A stretch of DNA of 64,000 nucleotides from Streptomyces scabiei 87.22. GTDB taxonomy: Bacteria; Actinomycetota; Actinomycetes; Streptomycetales; Streptomycetaceae. Shown in pieces: positions 25,396 through 33,890 of the stretch (position 1 is its first letter; each line of letters begins with the position of its first letter). A program made the position numbers and the translations under genes. Location of the stretch: positions 9,424,001 to 9,488,000 of the forward strand of contig NC_013929.1 in assembly GCF_000091305.1 (NCBI RefSeq). The letters are read 5' to 3'. The notes under the pieces are model-generated. The model had not been told where the DNA came from. It saw nothing but the letters and a program-made list of their open reading frames with translations, and did not search any database.

Positions 25396-26349
25396 ATGGC
25401 ACAGGACTTCTATGAGGCGCTGGGCGTGTCGCGGACCGCGAGCCAGGACGAGATCCAGCAGGCGTATCGCACGCTCGCCCGCAAGTACCACCCCGACGTC
25501 AACAAGGCCCCGGATGCGGAGGAACGCTTCAAGGACCTCAACGAGGCGTACAGCGTCCTGTCGGACCCGAAGACCAGGGCCCGTTACGACCGCTTCGGCG
25601 AGGACTTCCGGAAGGTCCCAGAGGACTGGGAGGAGCGGGTCGGTGCAGGTGCCGGACCCGGTGGCGGCTTCCGCGCTCGGAGGACCGCGGGTGCAGGCGG
25701 CCCCCGTGTCCGGTACACCGGCTTCGACGACGACTTCGCAGCGGAGGGCGTCGACATCGAGGACCTGCTCGGCTCGCTCTTCGGAGCAGGCGCCGCCCCC
25801 GGCGGTGTGCCCGGGGCCGACCAGGAGGCCGAACTGCCGCTCGCCGTCGAGGAGGCGTACCGAGGCGGCCGCCGCACCGTCACGCTGGCCGGTCCCACCG
25901 GGCAGCCGCGGCGGTACGAGGTCGACGTACCGCCCGGCGTCACCGACGGGCAGCGCATCCGGCTGGCGGGCGAGGGCGGACGGGGCAGTGGTGACGCCGC
26001 CGCGGGGGATCTGTATCTGCGGGTGCGTATCCAACCGCACTCTCGGTTCCGGCTGGACGGCCGGGACGTGCACGTGCGGCTTCCGGTCACCCCCTGGGAG
26101 GCCGCGCTGGGCGCGACGGTTCCGGTGCCCACCCCCGGGGGCGGCACGGCCAAGGTCACAGTACCCCCGGGCTCGTCCAGTGGCCGGCGGCTGCGGCTGC
26201 GCGGCGAGGGCATGCCGAACCCGCGCGGTGCGGACGGCAATCTCTACGCCGAACTCCGCGTCATGGTGCCGCCCAAGCTCAGCGACCGGGAGCGCGAGCT
26301 GTTCGAGGAGCTCGCCGCCACCTCTTCGTACGACCCCAGGAGGACGTGA
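25396..26349 (+). CDS. cbpA: CbpA-type J-domain co-chaperone (zinc-finger-less DnaJ)
   Basis: 317 residues: J-domain (residues 4-67) with the catalytic HPD in ARKYHPDVNK, a Gly-rich linker, and the two C-terminal client-binding beta domains (EEAYRGGRRTVTLAGPTGQP; VTPWEAALGATVPVPTPGGG). The four CxxCxGxG zinc repeats of classical DnaJ are absent, so this is a class B/CbpA-type protein. It stimulates DnaK ATPase and delivers substrates. The next gene encodes a CbpM-like modulator and overlaps its stop codon, as in the cbpA-cbpM pair of enterobacteria. Confidence 0.93.
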   Translation: MAQDFYEALGVSRTASQDEIQQAYRTLARKYHPDVNKAPDAEERFKDLNEAYSVLSDPKTRARYDRFGEDFRKVPEDWEERVGAGAGPGGGFRARRTAGAGGPRVRYTGFDDDFAAEGVDIEDLLGSLFGAGAAPGGVPGADQEAELPLAVEEAYRGGRRTVTLAGPTGQPRRYEVDVPPGVTDGQRIRLAGEGGRGSGDAAAGDLYLRVRIQPHSRFRLDGRDVHVRLPVTPWEAALGATVPVPTPGGGTAKVTVPPGSSSGRRLRLRGEGMPNPRGADGNLYAELRVMVPPKLSDRERELFEELAATSSYDPRRT

Positions 26350-26756
26350 TGAGCGACCGACCCTCACGGGCGGCGGCTGGCGGCCGGACATCCCGGGCCG
26401 ACGCGGGCGGGCGTCCCGTACGGACGAGCGCCGGCTCCACGGCCGTGCGCTACGCGCTCGTCCCCGTGCCCAGGCTTTCCCTGGACACCGTGGCCCGCCG
26501 CGCCGGTGTCCATCCCGACCTGGTCCGCCGGTTGGTTGCCCTGGGCCTGGTCGACGCCGAGCGCGACATTGCGGGGCACTTGGTGTTCGACTCCGAGGCC
26601 CCTGCGGTGCTCGCCCGCGTCCAGCGGCTGCGCTCCGGTCTGTGTCTCAACTACGCATCCATCGGTCTGGTGCTCGATCTGCTGGACCGCATCAGCCTGC
26701 TCGAAGCCGCCCTGCGCCGCGCCGGTACGAGGAGTGACATACCGCCATGGACATGA
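26346..26756 (+). CDS. cbpM: CbpM-like chaperone modulator (MerR-type fold)
   Basis: 136 residues from the GTG at 26346; an ATG at 26349 is equally possible, and both overlap the J-protein stop. After a ~35-residue basic low-complexity leader comes a MerR-like helix-turn-helix (LSLDTVARRAGVHPDLVRRL VALGLVD). Then comes a helical part QRLRSGLCLNYASIGLVLDL LDRISLLEAALRR that matches the CbpM pattern. CbpM binds the J-domain of CbpA and inhibits it. Because the fold is that of MerR/HspR, a DNA-binding repressor role cannot be excluded, but the position directly behind a CbpA-type gene favours modulation. The gene ends inside the clpB start (ATGA at 26753). Confidence 0.82.
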   Translation: MMSDRPSRAAAGGRTSRADAGGRPVRTSAGSTAVRYALVPVPRLSLDTVARRAGVHPDLVRRLVALGLVDAERDIAGHLVFDSEAPAVLARVQRLRSGLCLNYASIGLVLDLLDRISLLEAALRRAGTRSDIPPWT

Positions 26757-29386
26757 ACCGACTCACCCAGAAGTCACAGGAAGCCCTCCAGGAGGCGCAG
26801 ACCGCCGCCGTCCGTATGGGACAGACCGAGGTCGACGGGGAGCATCTGCTGCTCGCGCTCCTCGACCAGGAGGACGGCCTGATCCCGCGGCTGCTGCAAC
26901 AGGCGGGCAGGGAGCCCGAGGAGTTCCGTGCGGCTGTGGGTGAGGAGCTGTCCCGCCGGCCCAAGGTGACCGGCCCGGGTGCGGCGCCGGGCCAGGTGTT
27001 CGTCACCCAGCGCTTGTCCCGGCTGCTGGACGCGGCCGAGCGGGAGGCCAAACGCCTCAAGGACGAGTACGTGTCCGTGGAGCACCTCCTGCTCGCCTTG
27101 GCCGAGGAAGGCTCGGCGACCGCCGCAGGACGCCTGCTCAAGGAGCACGGCATCACCCGGGACTCGTTCCTGAGCGCGCTCACCCAGATCCGCGGTAACC
27201 AGCGCGTCACCTCGGCCAACCCCGAAGTGGCGTACGAGGCGCTGGAGAAGTACGGCCGCGACCTGGTCGCCGAGGCCAGGAACGGCAAGCTCGACCCGGT
27301 CATCGGCCGCGACGCCGAGATCCGTCGCGTCACCCAGATCCTCAGCCGCAAGTCCAAGAACAACCCGGTCCTCATCGGCGACCCCGGCGTCGGCAAGACC
27401 GCCATCGTCGAGGGACTGGCCCAGCGCATCGTCCGCGGGGATGTGCCCGAAGGACTGCGCGACAAGACCGTGTTCGCACTCGACATGGGTTCTCTGGTGG
27501 CCGGGGCGAAGTACCGGGGCGAGTTCGAGGAACGCCTCAAGGCCGTGCTGTCCGAGGTGAAGGCCGCCCAGGGGCACATCCTGCTCTTCGTCGACGAACT
27601 CCACACTGTCGTCGGTGCCGGCGCCGCCGAAGGGGCCATGGACGCGGGCAACATGCTCAAGCCGATGCTCGCCCGCGGCGAACTGCACATGATCGGCGCC
27701 ACCACCCTCGACGAGTACCGCAAGCACATCGAGAAGGATGCCGCCCTCGAACGCCGCTTCCAACAGGTCCTGGTCGAAGAGCCGAGCGTGGAGGACACCA
27801 TCTCCATCCTGCGCGGACTGCGCGAACGCCTGGAAATCTTCCACGGCGTGAAGATCCAGGACACCGCGCTGGTATCCGCGGCCACCCTCAGCCACCGCTA
27901 CATCACCGACCGGTTCCTGCCCGACAAGGCCATCGACCTCGTCGACGAGGCGTGCGCCCGGTTGCGTACCGAGATCGACTCGATGCCCGCCGAACTCGAC
28001 GAGATCACCCGCCGCGTCACCCGCCTGGAGATCGAGGAGGCCGCCCTCTCCAAGGAGACCGACCCGGCCAGCAAGACCCGCCTGGAGGAGCTGCGCAGGG
28101 AACTGGCCGACCTGCGCGGCGAGGCCGACGCCAAGCACGCTCAGTGGGAGGCCGAACGGCAGGCGATCCGCCGCGTGCAGGAACTGCGCCAGGAACTGGA
28201 ACAGGTCCGCCACGAGGCGGAGGAGGCAGAACGCGCCTACGACCTCAACCGCGCCGCCGAACTCCGCTACGGCCGGCTCCAGGACGTGGAACGCCGGCTG
28301 AAGTCCGAGGAGGAGCAACTGGCCGCCAAGCAGGGGCAGAACCGGCTCCTGCGCGAGGTCGTCACCGAGGAGGAGATCGCCGAGATCGTCGCCGCCTGGA
28401 CCGGCGTACCCGTCGCACGCCTCCAGGAGGGCGAACGCGAGAAGCTGCTGCGCCTGGACGAGATCCTGCGCGAGCGCGTGATCGGCCAGGACGAGGCCGT
28501 TCAGCTCGTCGCCGACGCCATCATCCGCGCCCGTTCCGGCATCCGGGATCCGCGCCGCCCCATCGGCTCGTTCATCTTCCTCGGCCCGACGGGCGTCGGG
28601 AAGACCGAGCTGGCCAAGACCCTCGCGGCGGCCCTGTTCGACTCCGAGGAGAACATGGTCCGCCTCGACATGAGCGAGTACCAGGAGCGGCACACCGTCA
28701 GCCGGCTGATGGGGGCCCCGCCCGGATACGTCGGCTACGAGGAGGGCGGTCAGCTCACCGAGGCCGTACGCCGCAAGCCGTACTCGGTCGTGCTGTTCGA
28801 CGAGATCGAGAAGGCGCACACCGATGTCTTCAACACCCTGCTGCAGATCCTCGACGACGGCCGCATCACCGACGCCCAGGGCCGTACCGTCGACTTCCGC
28901 AACACCGTGATCATCATGACGTCCAACATCGGCTCCGAGCACCTCCTCGACGGCGCCACCGCCGAGGGCGAGATCAAGCCGGACTCCCGCGCCCTGGTGA
29001 TGGGCGAGCTGCGCGGGCACTTCCGCCCGGAGTTCCTCAACCGCGTCGACGACATCGTGCTGTTCAAGCCGCTCGGTGAGCGGCAGATCGAGCGGATCGT
29101 GGAGCTGCAGTTCGACGAACTGCGCCGCCGCCTCGCCGAGCGCCGCATCACCGTCGAACTCACCGACGAGGCACGTGAGTTGATCGCCCACCAGGGCTAC
29201 GACCCGGTGTACGGGGCCCGGCCGCTGCGGCGTTACATCTCCCACGAGGTCGAGACGCTGGTCGGGCGCGCCCTGCTGCGCGGCGACGTGCAGGACGGCG
29301 CGAAGGTCCGCGTCGACGCCGAGCACGGCGAGCTGGTGGTGACCTACGACCAGCCCGAGGACGAGAAGGGGGCGAGGGCGGCATGA
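26747..29386 (+). CDS. clpB: ATP-dependent disaggregase ClpB
   Basis: 879-residue Hsp100. Clp N-domain (1-145), first AAA+ module with GDPGVGKT (about 212-219) and arginine-finger region, a long coiled-coil M-domain (about 400-525, e.g. RRVQELRQELEQVRHEAEEA), a second AAA+ module with GPTGVGKT and VVLFDEIEKAH, and the D2 C-terminal domain. It rescues aggregated proteins with DnaK. Two ATGs (26747, 26753) are possible. It overlaps both neighbours by a few bases, so translation is coupled across cbpM-clpB-thioredoxin. The full length and intact motifs indicate an active enzyme, probably a second ClpB besides the housekeeping one. Confidence 0.97.
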   Translation: MDMNRLTQKSQEALQEAQTAAVRMGQTEVDGEHLLLALLDQEDGLIPRLLQQAGREPEEFRAAVGEELSRRPKVTGPGAAPGQVFVTQRLSRLLDAAEREAKRLKDEYVSVEHLLLALAEEGSATAAGRLLKEHGITRDSFLSALTQIRGNQRVTSANPEVAYEALEKYGRDLVAEARNGKLDPVIGRDAEIRRVTQILSRKSKNNPVLIGDPGVGKTAIVEGLAQRIVRGDVPEGLRDKTVFALDMGSLVAGAKYRGEFEERLKAVLSEVKAAQGHILLFVDELHTVVGAGAAEGAMDAGNMLKPMLARGELHMIGATTLDEYRKHIEKDAALERRFQQVLVEEPSVEDTISILRGLRERLEIFHGVKIQDTALVSAATLSHRYITDRFLPDKAIDLVDEACARLRTEIDSMPAELDEITRRVTRLEIEEAALSKETDPASKTRLEELRRELADLRGEADAKHAQWEAERQAIRRVQELRQELEQVRHEAEEAERAYDLNRAAELRYGRLQDVERRLKSEEEQLAAKQGQNRLLREVVTEEEIAEIVAAWTGVPVARLQEGEREKLLRLDEILRERVIGQDEAVQLVADAIIRARSGIRDPRRPIGSFIFLGPTGVGKTELAKTLAAALFDSEENMVRLDMSEYQERHTVSRLMGAPPGYVGYEEGGQLTEAVRRKPYSVVLFDEIEKAHTDVFNTLLQILDDGRITDAQGRTVDFRNTVIIMTSNIGSEHLLDGATAEGEIKPDSRALVMGELRGHFRPEFLNRVDDIVLFKPLGERQIERIVELQFDELRRRLAERRITVELTDEARELIAHQGYDPVYGARPLRRYISHEVETLVGRALLRGDVQDGAKVRVDAEHGELVVTYDQPEDEKGARAA

Positions 29387-29841
29387 GTACCGTGCAGGCC
29401 ACCAACGTCACCTGCCCGCACTGCGGGCGCACCAACCGGGTACCCGTGGCCGCCGAGGGTCGCCCCACGTGCGGCAACTGCAAACAGCCGCTGCCGTGGA
29501 CGGCCGATGCGGGCGACGACGACTTCACCGAGGTCGTCGAGCAGGCCACCGTGCCCGTCGTCGTCGACCTGTGGGCCACCTGGTGCGGTCCCTGCCGCAT
29601 GGTGAGTCCCGCGTTGGAGAAGGTCGCCGCCGATCTCGCGGGAAAGATCAAGTTGGTCAAGGTCGACGTCGACAAGAACCCACGCCTGGCGCAGCGGTTC
29701 GAGGTCCAGGCGGTACCGACACTGTTGGTCCTCGACAAGGGGCGGACCATCGCCCGGCAAGCGGGCGTCGCACCTGCCCCAGCCCTGCGGCGGTGGGTGG
29801 AGCAGTCGATCGCGGGCCGCGAACCGGCCGGGAAAGGGTGA
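29383..29841 (+). CDS. Thioredoxin-2-type protein with N-terminal zinc ribbon
   Basis: 152 residues. The N-terminus has two CxxC knuckles (TCPHCGRTNR and TCGNCKQPL), the zinc ribbon of TrxC/Trx2. The thioredoxin domain follows with the active site WATWCGPCRM and the cis-Pro segment VQAVPTLLVL. It reduces disulfides in stress-damaged proteins. The zinc ribbon in TrxC makes it responsive to oxidation. The ATGA overlap with clpB links reductive repair to disaggregation. The oxidoreductase two genes downstream looks like a thioredoxin reductase but lacks redox cysteines, so the electron donor for this thioredoxin is unclear. Confidence 0.94.
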   Translation: MSTVQATNVTCPHCGRTNRVPVAAEGRPTCGNCKQPLPWTADAGDDDFTEVVEQATVPVVVDLWATWCGPCRMVSPALEKVAADLAGKIKLVKVDVDKNPRLAQRFEVQAVPTLLVLDKGRTIARQAGVAPAPALRRWVEQSIAGREPAGKG

Positions 29842-29847
29842 TCAGCC

Positions 29848-30111
29848 ATGACCGTACGAACCGACCCCCACCTCGCGCTCGTCCGGCCGGTCCAGCCATT
29901 GACCCCCGACGGATGTCAGGAGTGTCTGCTGCTCGGCACCCCGTGGGTCCACCTGAGGCTCTGCCTGACCTGTGGCCACGTCGGCTGCTGCGATTCCTCG
30001 CCGAACCGGCACGCGCGCCGTCACGCCGCCGCCGACGGACATCCGATCGCGGCGTCGCTGGAGCCCGGTGAGGACTGGCGGTGGTGCTTCGTCCACGAGG
30101 CGTTCGTGTGA
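29848..30111 (+). CDS. Small zf-UBP domain protein
   Basis: 87 residues, nearly all one UBP-type zinc finger: CQECLLLGTPWVHLRLCLTC, GHVGCCDSSPNRHARRHAAA and DGHPIAASLEPGEDWRWCF supply the Cys and His ligands. In eukaryotes this fold binds the ubiquitin C-terminus. Bacterial stand-alone versions have no settled function. The stop overlaps the start of the following cNMP/oxidoreductase gene (TGATG at 30109-30113), suggesting that the two products work together. Confidence 0.9.
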   Translation: MTVRTDPHLALVRPVQPLTPDGCQECLLLGTPWVHLRLCLTCGHVGCCDSSPNRHARRHAAADGHPIAASLEPGEDWRWCFVHEAFV

Positions 30112-31892
30112 TGTCCGGCGACGATACGGGGCCAAGCGCGGCGCAGGTGCCGGACGAGACGGAGGAGAGCGTCCCCTTCGAGACCGCCGACATCTATGGC
30201 GCCTATCCCCGCCTGTCGGAGGATCAGATGGACCGCCTGGCGCAGCGTGGTCGGCGGCGCGAAGTCGACGCCGGCGATGTGCTGATCCGGGAGGGGGAGC
30301 GGTGCGAGACGTTCTACGTCGTCCTCAGCGGCTCGGTCGCCGTCGTCGAGGGCTACGGCATGCCCGACGAACGTCTGCTGCGTGTGCACGGCCCTGGCCG
30401 CTGTATCGGCGAACTCGGCCTCCTGAACGGGCAGGTGGCCTTCTACACCGCTACGGTCAGGGACCCCGGTGAGATCCTCGACCTGTCCATGGACCAGCTG
30501 CGTGACCTGGTGACCCGGGACTCCGTCCTCGGCGATCTGGTGCTGCGCGCCTGCCTCGGCCGCCGTGCCCTACTCGTCGGGCAGGGCGCCGGCTTCCGCA
30601 TCGTGGGCTCGCGCTATTCGCCCGACACCCGGCGGCTGCGTGAGTTCGCCGCCCGCAACCGGCTGCCGTACCGCTGGATCGACCTGGAGACGGACGAGGA
30701 GGCCGAGGAGTTGCTGCGCCGCTTCGGCGTAGGCCCGGAAGAGACACCGCTCGTCATCTGGCGGGACACCACACTGCTGCGCAACCCCAGCAACGCGGAA
30801 CTGGCCCGGCTCATGGGCCTGCCCTCGCTGCCCGCGGGAAACCATCACGGCGATCTCCTGATCATCGGCTCCGGACCCGCCGGTCTCGCCGCCGCGGTGA
30901 ACGCCGCCTCGGAAGGTCTCGGTGCGACCCTGGTCGAGGTGATGGCCACCGGCGGTCAGGCCGGGACGTCGTCCCGCATCGAGAATCTGCTCGGCTTCCC
31001 CTCCGGCATCTCCGGCGCCGAACTCACCGACCGCGCCGTGCTCCAGGCCGCCAAGTTCGGCGCCCGGATCAGTGTCCCGGCGGAGGCGGCCCGTCTCGAA
31101 CCGCGGGAGGGCCACTACGCCGTCGCTTTCGCCGACGGCGGCGAGATCACCGCCCGCACCGTCGTCCTGGCCACCGGCGCTCGCTACCGCCGCCTCCAGG
31201 TGCCCGGCATCGAACGCCTGGAGGGAACGAGCGTCCACTACTCGGCGACCCTCTACGAGGCCCAGCAGTGCCGCACCGACCCGGTGGCCGTCGTCGGCGG
31301 AGGCAACTCCGCGGGCCAGGCCGTACTCTTCCTGGCCGGGTACGCACCGCAGGTGTATCTGCTCGTCCGTGGGCCGAGTCTCGATGCGCATATGTCCCGC
31401 TACTTGATCGACCAGGTCGAGAGCCACCCGCGGGTGCGGGTGCTGCTGCGCACCGAGGTGACCGAGGCGCTCGGCGACAAGACGCTGGAGGCCGTCGACG
31501 TGGCCGACCACCGTACGGGCGAGCACCGGCAGCTCGCGGTGCGGGCCCTGTTCGTCTTCACCGGCGCCGAGCCCCGCACCGAGTGGCTGTCCAACGCGCT
31601 CGCCCTCGACGCGCGCGGCTTCGTGCTCACCGGCGCGGAGGCGCAGGCCCGATCCGTTCCCGAAGTCTGGCAGAGCCAGGGCCGCGACTGCCTGACGCTG
31701 GAGACCAGCCTGCCTGGCGTCTTCGCCGCCGGCGACGTCCGCAGCGGCTCGGTGAAGCGCGTGGCCTCCGCGGTCGGCGAAGGCGCGATGAGCATCCACT
31801 TCGTGCACCGCTATCTGGGCCACACGGCCGCGCCCGGCGGCACCGACAGCTCCCCGCACATCCGTCCGAAGGAGTCCGCTTGGCTCGGATGA
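30111..31892 (+). CDS. Cyclic-nucleotide-binding/glutaredoxin-like/thioredoxin-reductase-like fusion lacking redox cysteines
   Basis: 593 residues in three parts. A CRP-type cNMP-binding domain (about 30-140; GDVLIREGERCETFYVVLSG, GRCIGELGLLNGQ) comes first. A glutaredoxin-like domain (about 163-240) follows, where the CPDC active site is replaced by S170-P-D-T173. A two-nucleotide-domain flavoprotein (245-575) ends it, with GSGPAG (FAD) and GGGNSAG (NADPH), where the reductase CATC is replaced by YSAT around 377-380. It therefore resembles a cAMP-type-regulated thioredoxin reductase with both disulfide centres lost. The FAD and NAD(P)H motifs are intact, so hydride chemistry remains possible. 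GTG 30108 is an alternative start. Electron acceptor unknown. Confidence 0.88.
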   Translation: MSGDDTGPSAAQVPDETEESVPFETADIYGAYPRLSEDQMDRLAQRGRRREVDAGDVLIREGERCETFYVVLSGSVAVVEGYGMPDERLLRVHGPGRCIGELGLLNGQVAFYTATVRDPGEILDLSMDQLRDLVTRDSVLGDLVLRACLGRRALLVGQGAGFRIVGSRYSPDTRRLREFAARNRLPYRWIDLETDEEAEELLRRFGVGPEETPLVIWRDTTLLRNPSNAELARLMGLPSLPAGNHHGDLLIIGSGPAGLAAAVNAASEGLGATLVEVMATGGQAGTSSRIENLLGFPSGISGAELTDRAVLQAAKFGARISVPAEAARLEPREGHYAVAFADGGEITARTVVLATGARYRRLQVPGIERLEGTSVHYSATLYEAQQCRTDPVAVVGGGNSAGQAVLFLAGYAPQVYLLVRGPSLDAHMSRYLIDQVESHPRVRVLLRTEVTEALGDKTLEAVDVADHRTGEHRQLAVRALFVFTGAEPRTEWLSNALALDARGFVLTGAEAQARSVPEVWQSQGRDCLTLETSLPGVFAAGDVRSGSVKRVASAVGEGAMSIHFVHRYLGHTAAPGGTDSSPHIRPKESAWLG

Positions 31893-31949
31893 CCCCAGAG
31901 AGCGACGAGATCACGAGAAGGAGAGGGAGAAGGAGAAGGGGGCAATGGG

Positions 31950-32453
31950 ATGGGAATGACTACGCCCGTCCGGCACCAACGGGGTGCCGCAATGCAGGCC
32001 AGGCCGCTCGGCTGGGCACGCAATCCGCTGACGGAGTTCGACCAACTGCTGAGCGAGATGAGCGGGCTGATCGAATCCACGGTGGGAGGCGCGACAACCG
32101 CAGTCGCGTGGACGCCGTCGGCGGATGTCGCGGAGTCCGACGACGCCTTCCGAGTCGAGATCGAACTCCCCGGCGTCAGGAGCCAGGACATCGACGTCGA
32201 AGCGAACGGCCAGGAGCTGGTGGTCACCGGAGAGATCAAGGAGAAGGAACACAAAGGCGTACTACGCCGGAGCACCCGCCGCACCGGAGCCTTCGAGTAC
32301 CGGCTGCGGCTGCCCGGAGAGGTCGACACCGAGAAGATCAATGCGCGGATGTCGGACGGGGTGCTCACCATCACCGTCCCCAAGGCCGAGGTCGCGAAGC
32401 CCCGGCACGTCGAGATCAGCGAGACGAGTGAAAGCACCGGGAGCAGTGGCTGA
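31950..32453 (+). CDS. hsp20: Small heat shock protein Hsp20/IbpA family
   Basis: 167 residues, preceded by an unusually long purine tract of GAGAAGG units (31913-31942) serving as ribosome binding site. The alpha-crystallin domain spans about residues 50-145 (AVAWTPSADVAESDDAFRVE, IELPGVRSQDIDVEANGQEL, and the C-terminal strand SDGVLTITVPKAE). A GVLTIxVPK-type end and short tail complete it. It holds unfolding proteins for DnaK and ClpB, which are encoded upstream in the same direction. Separated by 57 bp from the oxidoreductase, so probably in the same transcript. Confidence 0.95.
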   Translation: MGMTTPVRHQRGAAMQARPLGWARNPLTEFDQLLSEMSGLIESTVGGATTAVAWTPSADVAESDDAFRVEIELPGVRSQDIDVEANGQELVVTGEIKEKEHKGVLRRSTRRTGAFEYRLRLPGEVDTEKINARMSDGVLTITVPKAEVAKPRHVEISETSESTGSSG

Positions 32454-32686
32454 CATGCGAACGCCGGGGCTCCGGACACCCGTCCGGCAGCACGGCCGGG
32501 CCGGCGAGGCTCGTCAACCGGGCTTGACGCTTGCCCTCCTCTGCTTCGCACCCACGCGCGGCGCCGGAGCACCGCGTCGCATGACCACCACGGTCCGATT
32601 CCGCCGTGCCTCGCGTGGGTCCGAACGGGAGGGCCCAGCAGCCCTGCTAGTGGCAGCTACGCATTGCGCGGCAGAAAGAGGCGGCG

Positions 32687-33079
32687 ATGAAATACGACGG
32701 ATTCCTCGCCCGTGTACGCGAGCGAGGCGAATACAACGACCAGGATGAAGCCGCGGACGTCACCAACGCCGTGCTGGAAGTGCCGGCCCGACGGATCAGC
32801 CCGGGAGAGGTCAAGGACCTCGCATCCCAGCTGCCCGACCCGCTGGGACAGGTTCTGGACCACGCCACGCCGCAGCACGCGCAGAGCTTCGGGATCGAAG
32901 AGTTCTGCCGCCGGGTCGCCGAGCGCACCGATGCCCGGCCGCGAACGGCGCAGTGGGACGCCGGCGCCGTCCTGACCACCGTCGCCGACGCGGTCACCGG
33001 CGGAGAACTGAACCAGATCATCAGTCAACTCCCCTCCAGCTATGCGGTCCTGTTCGGCAAGGCCGACCTCGCGGACTGA
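32687..33079 (+). CDS. DUF2267 protein
   Basis: 130 residues, starting MKYDGFLARVRERGEYNDQD and containing TNAVLEVPARRISPGEVKDL ASQLP and GELNQIISQLPSSYAVLF. This is the repeated-half pattern of DUF2267: two helical repeats, each ending in a QLP motif. Function unknown; members are common beside stress and chaperone genes in actinobacteria. It follows hsp20 by 233 bp, a gap with no recognisable gene, and may have its own promoter. AGAAAGAGGCG before the ATG serves as RBS. Confidence 0.88.
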   Translation: MKYDGFLARVRERGEYNDQDEAADVTNAVLEVPARRISPGEVKDLASQLPDPLGQVLDHATPQHAQSFGIEEFCRRVAERTDARPRTAQWDAGAVLTTVADAVTGGELNQIISQLPSSYAVLFGKADLAD

Positions 33080-33242
33080 GCTGAAGCAGCTGCTTCGGGA
33101 CCGTCTCCCGGAGAACCCATGGTCGTATCGAAAGCATCGTCGCCATGCCCTCGGTGATCCGGTCGAGGACGAGCGGTTACGGTCTGATTCCTCCGACACT
33201 CGATCTCCGGCCGTGGCCTGAGCCCCTTGGTGCCGTCGCCGC

Positions 33243-33485
33243 TCAGAGCAGGAGGTCGAAGACGGCTCGAGCCTCGTCCCAGTGCTGAGTCCCCGTGATC
33301 GGTAGGTCACAGGTCCGGATGACGTCGCGACCGTTGGCCTTGGCAGTGGCCTGGGCGACGGTCAGCAGATCGTAGAGCTTGGCGTCGACGAAGTCGCTGT
33401 AGCGCTTGAGATCGTTCTTGTCGACGTCCAGTCCTGCGGCCGCACGGAAGAACTTCTCGAACCTGGCGATGGACATCACGGTCAT
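33243..33485 (-). CDS. Short DUF1931 histone-fold protein
   Basis: 80 residues; the ATG at 33485 follows GGGAGG. The sequence FEKFFRAAAGLDVDKNDLKR YSDFVDAKLYDLLTVAQATA KANGRDVI is the hallmark first half of DUF1931, a bacterial protein family with a doubled histone fold (Aquifex structure). Members are usually ~150 residues. Here DLPIT runs almost directly into GTQHWDEARAVFDLLL, which resembles the normal C-terminal end, so a central segment of roughly 65 residues seems to be missing in frame. Either a natural single-fold variant or a deletion derivative. It is opposite in strand to the chaperone operon. Confidence 0.8.
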   Translation of the reverse strand: MTVMSIARFEKFFRAAAGLDVDKNDLKRYSDFVDAKLYDLLTVAQATAKANGRDVIRTCDLPITGTQHWDEARAVFDLLL

Positions 33486-33890
33486 GGTGGCAACCTCCCG
33501 CTGTGGGATCCGGGTGGCTCCCGGCCCTTGGGCTCCCAGCCAGGCTGGTCGCGCGGACGCGCGAACGCATGCGCATGTCGGGCCCAATCAGCCTCTCCGC
33601 CTTGCCCCTGCCAGGCCTAGGCGTCCGACCGCCCGGGTCGTTGGACGGGCGCGCGGTCCGACGGCAGGGCCGGAGATCGATCGGGAGAGGCAGTTGAGCA
33701 GCGGTGCGTGCCGGAGTGATGCCGGAGTGGGTCTTCGCGGTGGTGGACGCGCTCGTGGAGCGGTGGGAGCAGGTCGTGTGACCGCCCGCACCTGCAGGCG
33801 GAGGTCGCGTGTCACGCGGCATCGACGTTACGTCGGCGGCGTCTGTGGGCACTCGGGATCGGCGGGGCAGCCGACGAGGAGGGTCCAGCC
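33486..33890. other. Gap between the DUF1931 and membrane protein genes
   Basis: 405 bp with no recognised gene. One short open frame at 33704-33781 (+), 25 codons from a GTG with GAGAGG upstream, encodes VRAGVMPEWVFAVVDALVER WEQVV, an amphipathic, coding-like peptide that could be a small protein or the tail of a lost gene. The 70 bp before 33891 include GAGGAGG, the ribosome binding site of the next gene. Confidence 0.4.

Noticed and set aside
26346..26756. Calling the small MerR-fold gene HspR
   Set aside because: It lies behind a zinc-finger-less CbpA-type J-protein, its second half follows CbpM, and no HAIR operator is present.
26774..29326. An 850-codon open frame on the minus strand opposite clpB
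   Set aside because: It is the mirror of a real, fully conserved clpB gene. High GC leaves the antisense frame open; the translated product is low-complexity and has no ribosome binding site.
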